Shown: positions 37,608 through 45,445 of the stretch, one piece after another
How positions within the stretch are numbered: position 1 is the first letter of the stretch
Layout of the letters: each line of letters starts with the position of its first letter
Origin: Candidatus Hydrogenedentota bacterium
GTDB taxonomy: Bacteria > Hydrogenedentota > Hydrogenedentia > Hydrogenedentales > JAGMZX01
Reading direction: 5' to 3'
Assembly (NCBI GenBank): GCA_029556545.1
Contig: JAKQEQ010000007.1
Span: 1-64,000 of the forward strand
Length of the DNA: 64,000 bases
Notes under the pieces: model-generated
Seen by the model: only the letters and a program-made list of their open reading frames with translations
Database searches by the model: none
What the model was told of the DNA's origin: nothing
Translations under genes and position numbers: made by a program

Positions 37608-38960
37608 ATGACAAAACGGCAATATGTGCTTCTATCTCTGATCATGGCGGCCTGCTCGTTTCTGGGCGGCGCCGTCGCCTCGTTCTTCTTTCACGGCGTT
37701 CCGGTGTATGCGGCGAGTCCCACGCTGCGCGCCGAGCAACTCGTGCTCGTGGACGCGCGCGGCAAAATACGCGCGGCGCTCGGCGTCACCAGCGACAACG
37801 TGGCGAAACTGGGCTTCTTCGACGCGGCGGGCGCGCCCGCGGGCGCCGTCGGCGCGGCGCCGACCGCGGGGGGCGGGCTTGGCTTCTACGACCGCCGCGG
37901 TCTGCTGCGCGGCCTCGTCTCGATGGCCGACGACGGCGCGACCGCCATCGGACTTTACGACAAGGAGGGCGTGTCGCGGGTCGCGCTTGCCATCGACGGC
38001 CAGGGCGCGGGCTCGCTCAGTTTCGACGATGGCGCGGACCAGCCGCGACTGCTCCTTGGCGCGGGTGCAAGCGGCGCGCCGGCAATCAGCATGCGCGACG
38101 CCGCAGGGCGCGCGCGGCTGGCCCTCAGCATGACACAGGACAATAAGACCGCCCTCGGTCTCTACGACGAGAGCGGCTTCGCCCGCGCCGCCACCGTGGT
38201 CTCCGCCGATGGCACGGCCAAGCTCGGCATCTACGGTAACGCGGGCGCGGCCAGCGCCGTGCTCGCCACCACACCCGGCGGCGCCACCGAACTGGGCCTC
38301 TACGATGCCGCAGGGCAGGCCCGTGTCTCCCTCGGCGCGGGCGCGGACGGCAGTTCGACCTTGAGCCTTCACGACGCGGAAGGCACGGCCCGCGCCCTGT
38401 TCGCCGCCCGCGTCGACGGCGAATCCCGGCTCGTGTTCAACGACCCGCAGGGCGTGGTCCGCGCCGCCATCGGCGCGGGCTCGAACGGCGCGCCCGCCCT
38501 CGGACTGCGCGACGCCGCGGGGGTAGACCGCGTCGCGCTCGTCCTCGCTGAGAGCGGCATGCCGTCGCTGAGCCTCCACGACGGCGCGGGTGCGGGCAGA
38601 ACCGCCCTTACCGTGGACGAAGAAGGGCGGTCAAGCATCGAATTCGCTGATGCCGCCGGCACGGTACGCAGCGCCGTTGGCGCTGCCGCGAACGGCGCGC
38701 CTTCCTTGAGCCTGCGAGACGCCGCCGGCGTGAAGCGGCTCGCCCTCGCCGTCGGGGTCGATGGGGCGACCACGCTGTTCTTCGTCAACGCGGACGGATT
38801 GCCCCAAGCCTCCCTCGCCGCGCAGCCCGGCGCCAAGCCAGGGCTCAGCTTCTACAGCGATGCCGGCGATACCTTGGCCGTCTTCGGCGTCAGCCCGGAC
38901 GACAAGCCCGCGCTCATCCTCAAGGACAAGGATGGCAACGTGACTTGGTCCGCGAAGTAG
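37608..38960 (+). CDS. Exported protein made of seventeen 23-residue repeats
   Basis: 450 residues. An N-terminal hydrophobic segment (YVLLSLIMAACSFLGGAVAS) acts as signal or anchor. From residue 45 to 435 the protein is seventeen consecutive repeats of exactly 23 residues with no insertion or deletion, then a 15-residue partial repeat to the end. The consensus is roughly L-x-L-x-D-x-x-G-x-x-R-x-x-L, then about nine variable, Gly/Ala/Asp-rich residues. The regular alternation predicts a beta-solenoid or similar elongated fold. Single units of this type (LVDARGKIRAAL) occur in other bacterial hypothetical proteins; I know of no established function. GGAGAG precedes the ATG; an earlier in-frame start lacks a ribosome site. 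It stands alone between terminator-like and promoter elements. Confidence 0.85.
   Translation: MTKRQYVLLSLIMAACSFLGGAVASFFFHGVPVYAASPTLRAEQLVLVDARGKIRAALGVTSDNVAKLGFFDAAGAPAGAVGAAPTAGGGLGFYDRRGLLRGLVSMADDGATAIGLYDKEGVSRVALAIDGQGAGSLSFDDGADQPRLLLGAGASGAPAISMRDAAGRARLALSMTQDNKTALGLYDESGFARAATVVSADGTAKLGIYGNAGAASAVLATTPGGATELGLYDAAGQARVSLGAGADGSSTLSLHDAEGTARALFAARVDGESRLVFNDPQGVVRAAIGAGSNGAPALGLRDAAGVDRVALVLAESGMPSLSLHDGAGAGRTALTVDEEGRSSIEFADAAGTVRSAVGAAANGAPSLSLRDAAGVKRLALAVGVDGATTLFFVNADGLPQASLAAQPGAKPGLSFYSDAGDTLAVFGVSPDDKPALILKDKDGNVTWSAK
37740..38912 (+). repeat. Seventeen in-frame 69-bp coding repeats
   Basis: DNA of the 23-residue repeat array. Units are divergent in sequence but identical in length, seen by aligning each L-x-x-x-D-x-x-G start. 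Confidence 0.88.
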
Positions 38961-39089
38961 CGAGGAATCTAATAAGTCTGAGAAACTCTAGGCGACTTAA
39001 GCTCACTCGCGCACGGCCGTCGGGGAGTTCCCAATAAGCGCCTGCCCGCTACCCGGAGGCAGCATTTCGATATCGCTGTCAGCGGCCGT

Positions 39090-39118
39090 TTGCACTTCGC
39101 ATTATTTCCTGTTATGAT
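39090..39118 (+). promoter_or_regulatory. Promoter of the MarR-racemase operon
   Basis: TTGCAC (39090-39095), a 17-nt spacer, and TATGAT (39113-39118). Transcription would start about 39125, some 30 nt before the first gene. Confidence 0.78.
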
Positions 39119-39138
39119 ATTTCCCATGCAAAATATCA
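39115..39138. promoter_or_regulatory. Inverted-repeat operator over the -10 box, probable MarR site
   Basis: TGATATTT (39115-39122) and AAATATCA (39131-39138) form perfect 8-bp arms with an 8-nt spacer. They cover the -10 box and the transcription start. An AT-rich palindrome at this place directly before a MarR gene is the usual arrangement for autorepression. Confidence 0.75.
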
Positions 39139-39154
39139 ACCAAGAGAGGCGCTC

Positions 39155-40219
39155 ATGCCCTTGACCGACTGCGAAGAAATGGTTGTCGAGCTGCGTAAGA
39201 TCATACATTTACTTGACTTACACTCCAGATGGCTAAACCGGGAATATGCGCTGACCAGCCCACAACTGGTCTTCCTGAAGGAGATTGGCGGCCAGGAAGG
39301 CATCACTATCGGGGACTTGGCCAAGCGGACCAGCCTCAGTTGCGCCACGGCCACAGGCATTGTGGACCGTCTCGAACGGCGCGGTTTGGTGGCGCGCAGT
39401 CGAAATGGGCGCGATCGGCGTCAGGTACAACTCCACTTGACGCCAACTGGCCGCGAGACCTGCGAACGCCGCCCGCCGATACTGCAGGAGACCTTCGTGC
39501 AGGGGTTGGAGCGTCTGGAACCCGCGGAACGGCGGCGGCTTCTGGACAGCCTGCGACGGTTGACCGCGATGATGTCGGGCCTGGTGGAAGACCGTATGCC
39601 ATCCCCCGCGGCGGTCGCGGAAATACTGGCGAACGCTCCGGAGGCCGCCTGCGCGGCTCAGGATTCGCCCGCGGAGTTTCTCGAGTCCTGTCGCATGTTG
39701 TTGGCGGGCGCCTCGAATGCGGATTCCCCCGACGCCGCTCCAGGAAACGGGGGGCCGGACGGGGTAGGTATCCATGTGGCGCGCTCGCGAACGGCGCTTG
39801 AGGCGCGCGTCGCTGTACCCGCGCTTGCCCGATTCCTACACGAGCACCTCAAACCTTACGAGGATCCGGAAGACGCGGTCCTCGAAGGCATCGAATACGC
39901 GCTCTCGGAGGAGCCGGGCAAGGGCGGATTCGTGCTGCTGGCCGAACTGGACGGCGAATTGGCGGGCGCGCTGGTGATGCTGAACACGGGGATGCGCCGC
40001 TACGTGCCGCCGAACCTGCTCCTGTTCATCGCGGTGGACGCCGCACACCGGGGCCGGGGTATCGGTGCCCGACTTGTTCGTAAGGCGCAGTCGCTGGTGG
40101 AAGGCGACATCAAGCTGCACGTCGAGTACGAGAATCCCGCACGTCGCTTGTATGAGCGACTCGGTTTCTCCAGCAAGTACGCGGAAATGAGGTGGGCTCA
40201 TGAGCCGCGTAACGGTTAA
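39155..40219 (+). CDS. MarR-family regulator fused to a GNAT acetyltransferase
   Basis: 354 residues. Residues 1-145 are a MarR winged helix (LTSPQLVFLKEI, ITIGDLAKRTSLSCATATGIVDRLERRGLV, SRNGRDRRQVQLHLTPTG). Residues of about 210-350 are a GNAT domain with the acetyl-CoA-binding HRGRGIGARLV motif and the closing ENPARRLYERLGF. Such fusions probably repress DNA and acetylate, or sense through, the same small molecule. A promoter overlapped by a perfect inverted repeat lies directly upstream. The stop overlaps the racemase gene by 20 nt. It resembles self-resistance or amino-acid-modifying switches; the substrate may be the amino acid handled by the operon. Confidence 0.9.
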   Translation: MPLTDCEEMVVELRKIIHLLDLHSRWLNREYALTSPQLVFLKEIGGQEGITIGDLAKRTSLSCATATGIVDRLERRGLVARSRNGRDRRQVQLHLTPTGRETCERRPPILQETFVQGLERLEPAERRRLLDSLRRLTAMMSGLVEDRMPSPAAVAEILANAPEAACAAQDSPAEFLESCRMLLAGASNADSPDAAPGNGGPDGVGIHVARSRTALEARVAVPALARFLHEHLKPYEDPEDAVLEGIEYALSEEPGKGGFVLLAELDGELAGALVMLNTGMRRYVPPNLLLFIAVDAAHRGRGIGARLVRKAQSLVEGDIKLHVEYENPARRLYERLGFSSKYAEMRWAHEPRNG

Positions 40220-41288
40220 TATCGAGGCGCTTTCGGCGAACCTCGAGGCCATAGACCGGTTGATGACCGGTCACGGCGCCGCCTGGACGCTGGTGACCAA
40301 GGTGCTGTGCGGCAACACCGCCATAATGCGGGTGCTCGCGTCGATGGGCGTGCGCTCGGTCGGCGAGTCGCGGCTGACGCACCTGCGTGCCGTACGCCGC
40401 GTCTTCGAGGACCCGGAAACCTGGTACCTGCGGATTCCCCGGCTCTCGATGTGCAACACCGTGGTCACAATGGCCCACGTAAGCCTTAACAGCGAAATCG
40501 AGACCATTGCGCGCTTGAACGAAGCCGCGGCCGCCAAGGACAAGGTGCACCGCGTCGTCATCATGATCGAACTCGGCGACCTGCGCGAAGGCATTCTGCC
40601 CGGCTCGCTCATCGCCTTCTACGACGCGGTCTTTCGCCTGCCGCACATCGAGGTCATCGGGATCGGCACGAACCTCGGCTGTCTGGCCGGCGTGCCGCCG
40701 ACCGTCGACCAACTGATGCAACTGGTGCTCTATCGCGAATTGCTCGAACTCAAGTTCAATAAGCCGTTGCCGCTTATTTCGGCTGGCTCCAGCGTTGTCT
40801 TGCCCTTGCTTGTCGAAGGACAGGTTCCCAAGGCCATCAATCACTTTCGGATCGGCGAGGCCCTGTTCCTGGGCTCGGACCTCGTGCATGGCGGTACGCT
40901 GCCGGGGTTTCGGGACGACGTCATGCTCCTCGATGCGGAGATCGTCGAGTTGAAGGAGAAGGGCATGGCGCCGATCGGCGAGAGCGGGGTGACATCCCCC
41001 TTCCAGGCCATGCCCAACGGAGATGCCGCGCCCGGACAGCGCGGTTACCGCGCGCTGGTAAGCATGGGCCAGCTGGATACGGAGATCACGGGGCTGACGC
41101 CGACCCAACCGGACTACCAGATTGTCGGGGCCAGCAGCGACATTACCGTCGTCAACATCGGCGAGAACCCGCGCAACCTGCGTATCGGCGACACGGTAAC
41201 GTTCCGCATGAATTACGCCGCGCTGTTGCGCCTCATGAGCAGCCGCTACGTGACGAAGGAAATCATTGGCACAAGGGAGGATGGCTGA
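40200..41288 (+). CDS. PLP-dependent amino-acid racemase, ornithine racemase-like
   Basis: 362-residue fold type III PLP enzyme of the alanine/ornithine racemase family. The PLP lysine is K34 in LVTKVLCGN. Whole-length landmarks match ornithine racemase: LRIPRLS, VSLNSEIETI, VHRVVIMIELGDLREG, GIGTNL, NHFRIGEALFLG, VELKEKGMAPIGE, GQLDTEI and IVGASSDITVV. It would interconvert L- and D-forms of an amino acid, with ornithine the best guess. GAGGTGG lies before the ATG, inside the end of the MarR-acetyltransferase gene, so translation is coupled. The methyltransferase and symporter that follow suggest that the D- or L-amino acid is imported or further modified. Confidence 0.88.
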   Translation: MSRVTVNIEALSANLEAIDRLMTGHGAAWTLVTKVLCGNTAIMRVLASMGVRSVGESRLTHLRAVRRVFEDPETWYLRIPRLSMCNTVVTMAHVSLNSEIETIARLNEAAAAKDKVHRVVIMIELGDLREGILPGSLIAFYDAVFRLPHIEVIGIGTNLGCLAGVPPTVDQLMQLVLYRELLELKFNKPLPLISAGSSVVLPLLVEGQVPKAINHFRIGEALFLGSDLVHGGTLPGFRDDVMLLDAEIVELKEKGMAPIGESGVTSPFQAMPNGDAAPGQRGYRALVSMGQLDTEITGLTPTQPDYQIVGASSDITVVNIGENPRNLRIGDTVTFRMNYAALLRLMSSRYVTKEIIGTREDG

Positions 41289-41321
41289 CCGCGCCGCGCC
41301 CGCGACGGGAGGACAGCACAG

Positions 41322-42368
41322 TTGAAGCTACATGAACGGATTGCCAGCGACCTGTCTACGTGGAACCGCTGCGCCCGCGCGTATGAAGATGCGATTGTGC
41401 TCGGACACCCGGACGTGTGCGCCTATGAAGCCTTCGAGGAGGATTTCCTCGATGCGCTTCTCCTGTACCTCATTCGTGACGCGGGCGTTTGCGTGCGATT
41501 GTTCGACGTGGGTTGCGGCTCGGCCCGGCTGCACCTGCGCTACGGCAGGAAGACCACGCCGCTTCCGCGAAATGAAACGAATGGTTCCATCGCGCCGGAC
41601 CCCATCATGGCCGCGGGCCTGTCGCGGATAGACGGCATCGACTTCTCCGCGGAGATGCTCGAAATCGCGCACGCCAAGCTTGAAGCCGCCGGCCTGCTCC
41701 CGAGGGCGGCCGACCGTATCGGCCTCCGGCAAGGGTCGGCGTTCGATCTCGAGGCCATGCCCGGCGAGGGCGTTCCGGTGGCCGTGGCGGTGTGTAACAC
41801 CATCGGCGTCATGCAAGGCCCCGAAGGCGCGCGAAAGCTGCTCGATGCCGTGCGCCGCGTCGTCGAACCGGAGGGCGGCGTCGCGCTGATCAGCGCATAC
41901 CGGAAAGACGCCGTCGCCAGCCACGCACTCGGCAATTACGAAAGTACCATGCACGTTTCCGGCCAGCCGTGTTGGCTGAAGCCGGCGAAGTTTGTGTCGC
42001 GCGACGTCGTTCCCGTCCCTCTCGATATCAAGCGCGCGTTCGACCCGAAGGCGACGATTCGCGTTGCCGCGCGGAACCAGGCCGGCGAAACCGTCGAGGA
42101 ATACCTCCTTGAACGCGACCCCGACGAAGTAAAGCGGACGATTTCAAGGGGCCACATTCGGACGTATTGGGATTACGAGTCGCACTGGTACTCGACGGCG
42201 CGCCTGCGTCGATGGATGGATGAAATCTGGGCCGGGCTGCCGCACCGGCATATCGCGGGCGGCGCCCTCGACCGTGTGCGCGCCGGCCCCGCCCAGTTGG
42301 CCGTGCTCGACGCGGGCGGCAGGCTCGAGGCCTTCTTCGCGCGCCTCGGTATGCGGAAAGGAACGTGA
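41322..42368 (+). CDS. Class I SAM-dependent methyltransferase
   Basis: 348 residues. The SAM-binding motif I is VRLFDVGCGSARLHLRYG, followed by the acidic loop IDGIDFSAEML and the substrate-site strand AVAVCNTIGVMQG. The gene starts with TTG, supported by a GGGAGGA ribosome site eight nt upstream and by the lack of a nearby ATG. It lies 33 nt after the racemase and 4 nt before the symporter gene, in the same direction. The methyl acceptor is unknown; the operon points to an amino acid or its derivative. No membrane segment or signal peptide. Confidence 0.83.
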   Translation: MKLHERIASDLSTWNRCARAYEDAIVLGHPDVCAYEAFEEDFLDALLLYLIRDAGVCVRLFDVGCGSARLHLRYGRKTTPLPRNETNGSIAPDPIMAAGLSRIDGIDFSAEMLEIAHAKLEAAGLLPRAADRIGLRQGSAFDLEAMPGEGVPVAVAVCNTIGVMQGPEGARKLLDAVRRVVEPEGGVALISAYRKDAVASHALGNYESTMHVSGQPCWLKPAKFVSRDVVPVPLDIKRAFDPKATIRVAARNQAGETVEEYLLERDPDEVKRTISRGHIRTYWDYESHWYSTARLRRWMDEIWAGLPHRHIAGGALDRVRAGPAQLAVLDAGGRLEAFFARLGMRKGT

Positions 42369-42372
42369 CGGC

Positions 42373-44208
42373 GTGAGCGGCAACTGGATTATGTGGGCCA
42401 TCGTGCTTGGCTATCTCACCTTCGTGTTTTCGAAGGGCGTGCTCAAGGTGCGGCAGGTCTCAAATACGGACGACTTCCTCGTGGCGGGCCGGAATGTGGG
42501 GTGGTTCTTCCTTCTCTGTACAATGGGCGCGACGGTTGTGGGCGGCGGCGCGTCCATCGGCGCGATCGGGCGCACCTACGACTGGGGCGTGCTCATGCTC
42601 CTCGTGTCCTTGGGCTGGTACCTGCACTTCATTTTCGCCGGCCTTTGGGTGGCGCCGCGCTTTCGCGAGGCGAAGTTGTACACCGTCGCCGGATATTTCG
42701 GCCATCGCTTCGGCGAGGGGCCGCGCTTTTTCGCCCTGTTATTGTCCCTATTGTTCTCCGTCTTTATCGTCGCCGCGCAAATGGCCGCGTTCGGCAGCGT
42801 CATGGCGGCCATTGCGCCGCAACTCGCCGATGCCGAGAACGTGCTGCGCTGGGCCATCCTGATCGGCGGCGTGCTCGTGATCACCTACAGCACGGCGGGC
42901 GGCCTGCTCGCCGTGATCCACACGGACGTATACCAGTTCATCATCCTGATCGTGGGGTTCGCCATCACCCTGGCGTTTTGCGTGCCGGACCTCCTCGAAT
43001 CCTACGACGACCGCACCGGCAAGTTCGTGCCATTGCGCTTCTCCAGCGTGGATATACGGTCCCCGGAGGCGTTCGCCGAGACGTTGGGCCGCGGCGACGA
43101 TCCCGTGGCCCGTTACCTGCTCGAGACCGCGGGCGCCGCGGAAGCGACGAATGACGGGAAGATCGACGCGGCCGCGATCGCCGCGATGCTCAATCGCGCC
43201 CTCGACGACCCGGAACTGTACGCCCCGGAACGCTTCGCCCATGTATCGCTCAGCCGCCAGGTGCGCGAGTTGCTCGAAGGTGAGGCCAACGGAAGACGGC
43301 TACGGCGGCTGAATCTCTCGCTAATCCAAGACGCCTTTCCCGACTTCATATCGCCAAACCGCGCGATAGCGCCGTCCTTCTTTCGCATGCATGGCGATAA
43401 GGGGTGGCTCTTCCTCATCACCACCTTTCTCGCTTTTCTCCTCGGCGAGTGTTTCGCGCCCGGGTATGCGACCCGGTACTGCGTGGGCAAGAACATCCGC
43501 GAAACCCGCATCGGCATCGTCGGGGCCGGCGTGTTTCTCGCCTTGGTCTTTCCCGCGATTCTTTTCTTCATCGCCCTGTACGCGCGTATTCATTACCCGG
43601 CCATCGACCCGCAACAGGCATTGCCGCGCGTCGTGTATCAACTGCACAATCCCGCAATCACGGGCCTCATCATCGGCGCGCTGCTGATGGCCGTCATGTC
43701 CTCCGCCGACAGCGCCCTCAACTCGGCTACCGCCATCTTCGTCAAGGACCTTTTCGAGCACCAATTCGGCTGGCGCGACGACCAGCGGCATCGCCTCCTC
43801 AAACTTGCCCGCCTGTGCAGCATGGCCCTCGGCGGCATGGCGATTCTTGTCGCTGTGCTCTGGTCCGACATCATCGGCCTGCTCTTGTTCACCTACCACG
43901 TCTGGGCGCCCGCCGTTATTGTGCCCGTGTGCGTGGGCGCGCTGTCGCGCAGTCCCTCGCGCCGCCAGAACCGCATTGTGCTCGCCACCATGATCGCCGC
44001 CACCGCCGCCACGCTGCTCTACCGCCTGCCCCAGGCACTCGAACACCACTTCGGGCTGCGCATCCTTCCAGATGCACTGCACGACTTGACCGCCCGTCTC
44101 GACCCCGCCGTATTCGGCGTCGCCGTGTCCCTGCTCGTCTTTGGCGCGCTTACCGGGACCGCAAGGGGGCTCTACGGCCCCGCGCCCAAGTTCACCCAAG
44201 GCGGATGA
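42373..44208 (+). CDS. Sodium:solute symporter (SSS family) with large internal insertion
   Basis: 611-residue membrane transporter. The helices include WAIVLGYLTFVFS, NVGWFFLLCTMGATVVGG and the family segment ITYSTAGGLLAVIHTDVYQF; later ALLMAVMSSADSALNSATAI is the conserved sodium-site region. Between about residues 207 and 344 lies a hydrophilic insertion of some 138 residues, much longer than the usual loop, with helical and charged character. The start is GTG at 42373 behind AAGGAA; an ATG six codons later is possible. It starts 4 nt after the methyltransferase stop. It probably imports the substrate of the operon, such as an amino acid or a quaternary amine. Confidence 0.88.
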   Translation: MSGNWIMWAIVLGYLTFVFSKGVLKVRQVSNTDDFLVAGRNVGWFFLLCTMGATVVGGGASIGAIGRTYDWGVLMLLVSLGWYLHFIFAGLWVAPRFREAKLYTVAGYFGHRFGEGPRFFALLLSLLFSVFIVAAQMAAFGSVMAAIAPQLADAENVLRWAILIGGVLVITYSTAGGLLAVIHTDVYQFIILIVGFAITLAFCVPDLLESYDDRTGKFVPLRFSSVDIRSPEAFAETLGRGDDPVARYLLETAGAAEATNDGKIDAAAIAAMLNRALDDPELYAPERFAHVSLSRQVRELLEGEANGRRLRRLNLSLIQDAFPDFISPNRAIAPSFFRMHGDKGWLFLITTFLAFLLGECFAPGYATRYCVGKNIRETRIGIVGAGVFLALVFPAILFFIALYARIHYPAIDPQQALPRVVYQLHNPAITGLIIGALLMAVMSSADSALNSATAIFVKDLFEHQFGWRDDQRHRLLKLARLCSMALGGMAILVAVLWSDIIGLLLFTYHVWAPAVIVPVCVGALSRSPSRRQNRIVLATMIAATAATLLYRLPQALEHHFGLRILPDALHDLTARLDPAVFGVAVSLLVFGALTGTARGLYGPAPKFTQGG

Positions 44209-44449
44209 GATCCCGACGTGCGAGATATCTCGGTCGTGGCGCACGGGGGATGCTGCTCGCGTTGATGTCCCGCATGTGCTGGACTGCCCCGAGGCAGCGT
44301 CAACATGTTCAGGCCCGTAACTTGGAAGAGCTTTTTGGACGGGACGTTCCGGTATTGGCATGAGAATCCACGCCTCGGGGTGATTCTGCCAGTATCCCCC
44401 GCATATACTCTGTGGCGCGTCGGGATACCTGAGGCAGGGGGTGAGACCC

Positions 44450-45427
44450 ATGGAAGTGCGCCGCATCTCGAGTCCGCCGCCCAATGCGGCGGCGTTTATT
44501 GCGGAGATTGCCGCCGGAATCGAAGCGCTTTACGGGCCTCTAGCCGCGGAGCATTATCGCCGGACGGCCCCTGAAGGGTTGTGCGCTACCTTGGCCCATC
44601 CGACGGTGTACGCCGTGGCCGCGTTCAACGAATGGGGTGAGGCGCTGGGTTACCTCGTCGCCGTGCAACGGGCGCCTGCGGCGCACATCACGTTCCTTCA
44701 TGTCCTGTCGGGGTGGGACGGACAAAGCATCGAGAACCGGCTGGTCGAGCGCGCGGCGGGCGACTTCCAGCGCGCCGGCCTGGACCATATCGTGTGCGAG
44801 TGTGTCCCTTTCTGCCGCCTTGACCTTTCGTGCACGTTCTCGGCGTTCGGTTTCGAACGCATCGAGCGTGTTCTGATGATGGCTTCGGTGCAAGACACGG
44901 GGAGCGCGCCAAAGGCCCGAGCGCCGATCTCTTCCGCTGTAGCCGGTCCTTCCACCCCGCGGGTTCTAACCCTGGATGCCGGCCTCCGGCGTGCGGCGGC
45001 GGAGTGCCTGGTGGAAGCGTATCGCGACAGTCGTGGGCGTCGGCTTCACATGGAGGTCACGGATGTAGACCGTGCCCAGGTCTTTGTCTCGCGCGTGGCC
45101 GCGGGCGGTTTTGGCCATGTCCACGCGGAGTACGGCAAGGCGGTTTTCGAAGGGGACCAATGCGTGGCCGTCGCGCTTGGCTGCGAGACCGCGCCGGACG
45201 TCGGGTTTGTCCTGCAGGTGGCGGTCCGGCCCAAATGGCGCCGGCAAGGATTCGGCACGTTACTGCTGCACGAACTGGCCGCGTCGTTCCGGCAGACGGG
45301 GCTGACGCGCGTCGCGCTCGGCGTGACGAGAGACAATCCCGCGCGTCTGCTCTACGAGCGGCTTGGCTTCACCGCGTTGCGTCCCGTCGACGCCTACGTC
45401 TGGTGGCGGCCGGGGCGGGAACCTTGA
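44450..45427 (+). CDS. Protein with two GNAT acetyltransferase domains
   Basis: 325 residues. The C-terminal half is a clear GNAT domain (FVLQVAVRPKWRRQGFGTLLLHEL, acetyl-CoA motif RRQGFG, and NPARLLYERLGF). The N-terminal half (residues 1-140) has the size and strand pattern of a second GNAT domain (ALGYLVAVQRAP, TFLHVLSGWDGQSIENRLVERA) but lacks a clean acetyl-CoA glycine loop, so it may be a degenerate copy. ATG at 44450 with GGGGGTGAG upstream; a GTG at 44441 is an alternative. It follows the symporter after 241 nt and may belong to the same functional group. Confidence 0.78.
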   Translation: MEVRRISSPPPNAAAFIAEIAAGIEALYGPLAAEHYRRTAPEGLCATLAHPTVYAVAAFNEWGEALGYLVAVQRAPAAHITFLHVLSGWDGQSIENRLVERAAGDFQRAGLDHIVCECVPFCRLDLSCTFSAFGFERIERVLMMASVQDTGSAPKARAPISSAVAGPSTPRVLTLDAGLRRAAAECLVEAYRDSRGRRLHMEVTDVDRAQVFVSRVAAGGFGHVHAEYGKAVFEGDQCVAVALGCETAPDVGFVLQVAVRPKWRRQGFGTLLLHELAASFRQTGLTRVALGVTRDNPARLLYERLGFTALRPVDAYVWWRPGREP

Positions 45428-45445
45428 TTCGGCTACCGGCGCACC

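Noticed and set aside
42220-42372. N-terminal extension of the symporter into the methyltransferase gene
   Set aside because: The extension is Pro/Arg-rich and overlaps coding sequence of the methyltransferase; the GTG at 42373 has a ribosome site and leads straight into the first helix.
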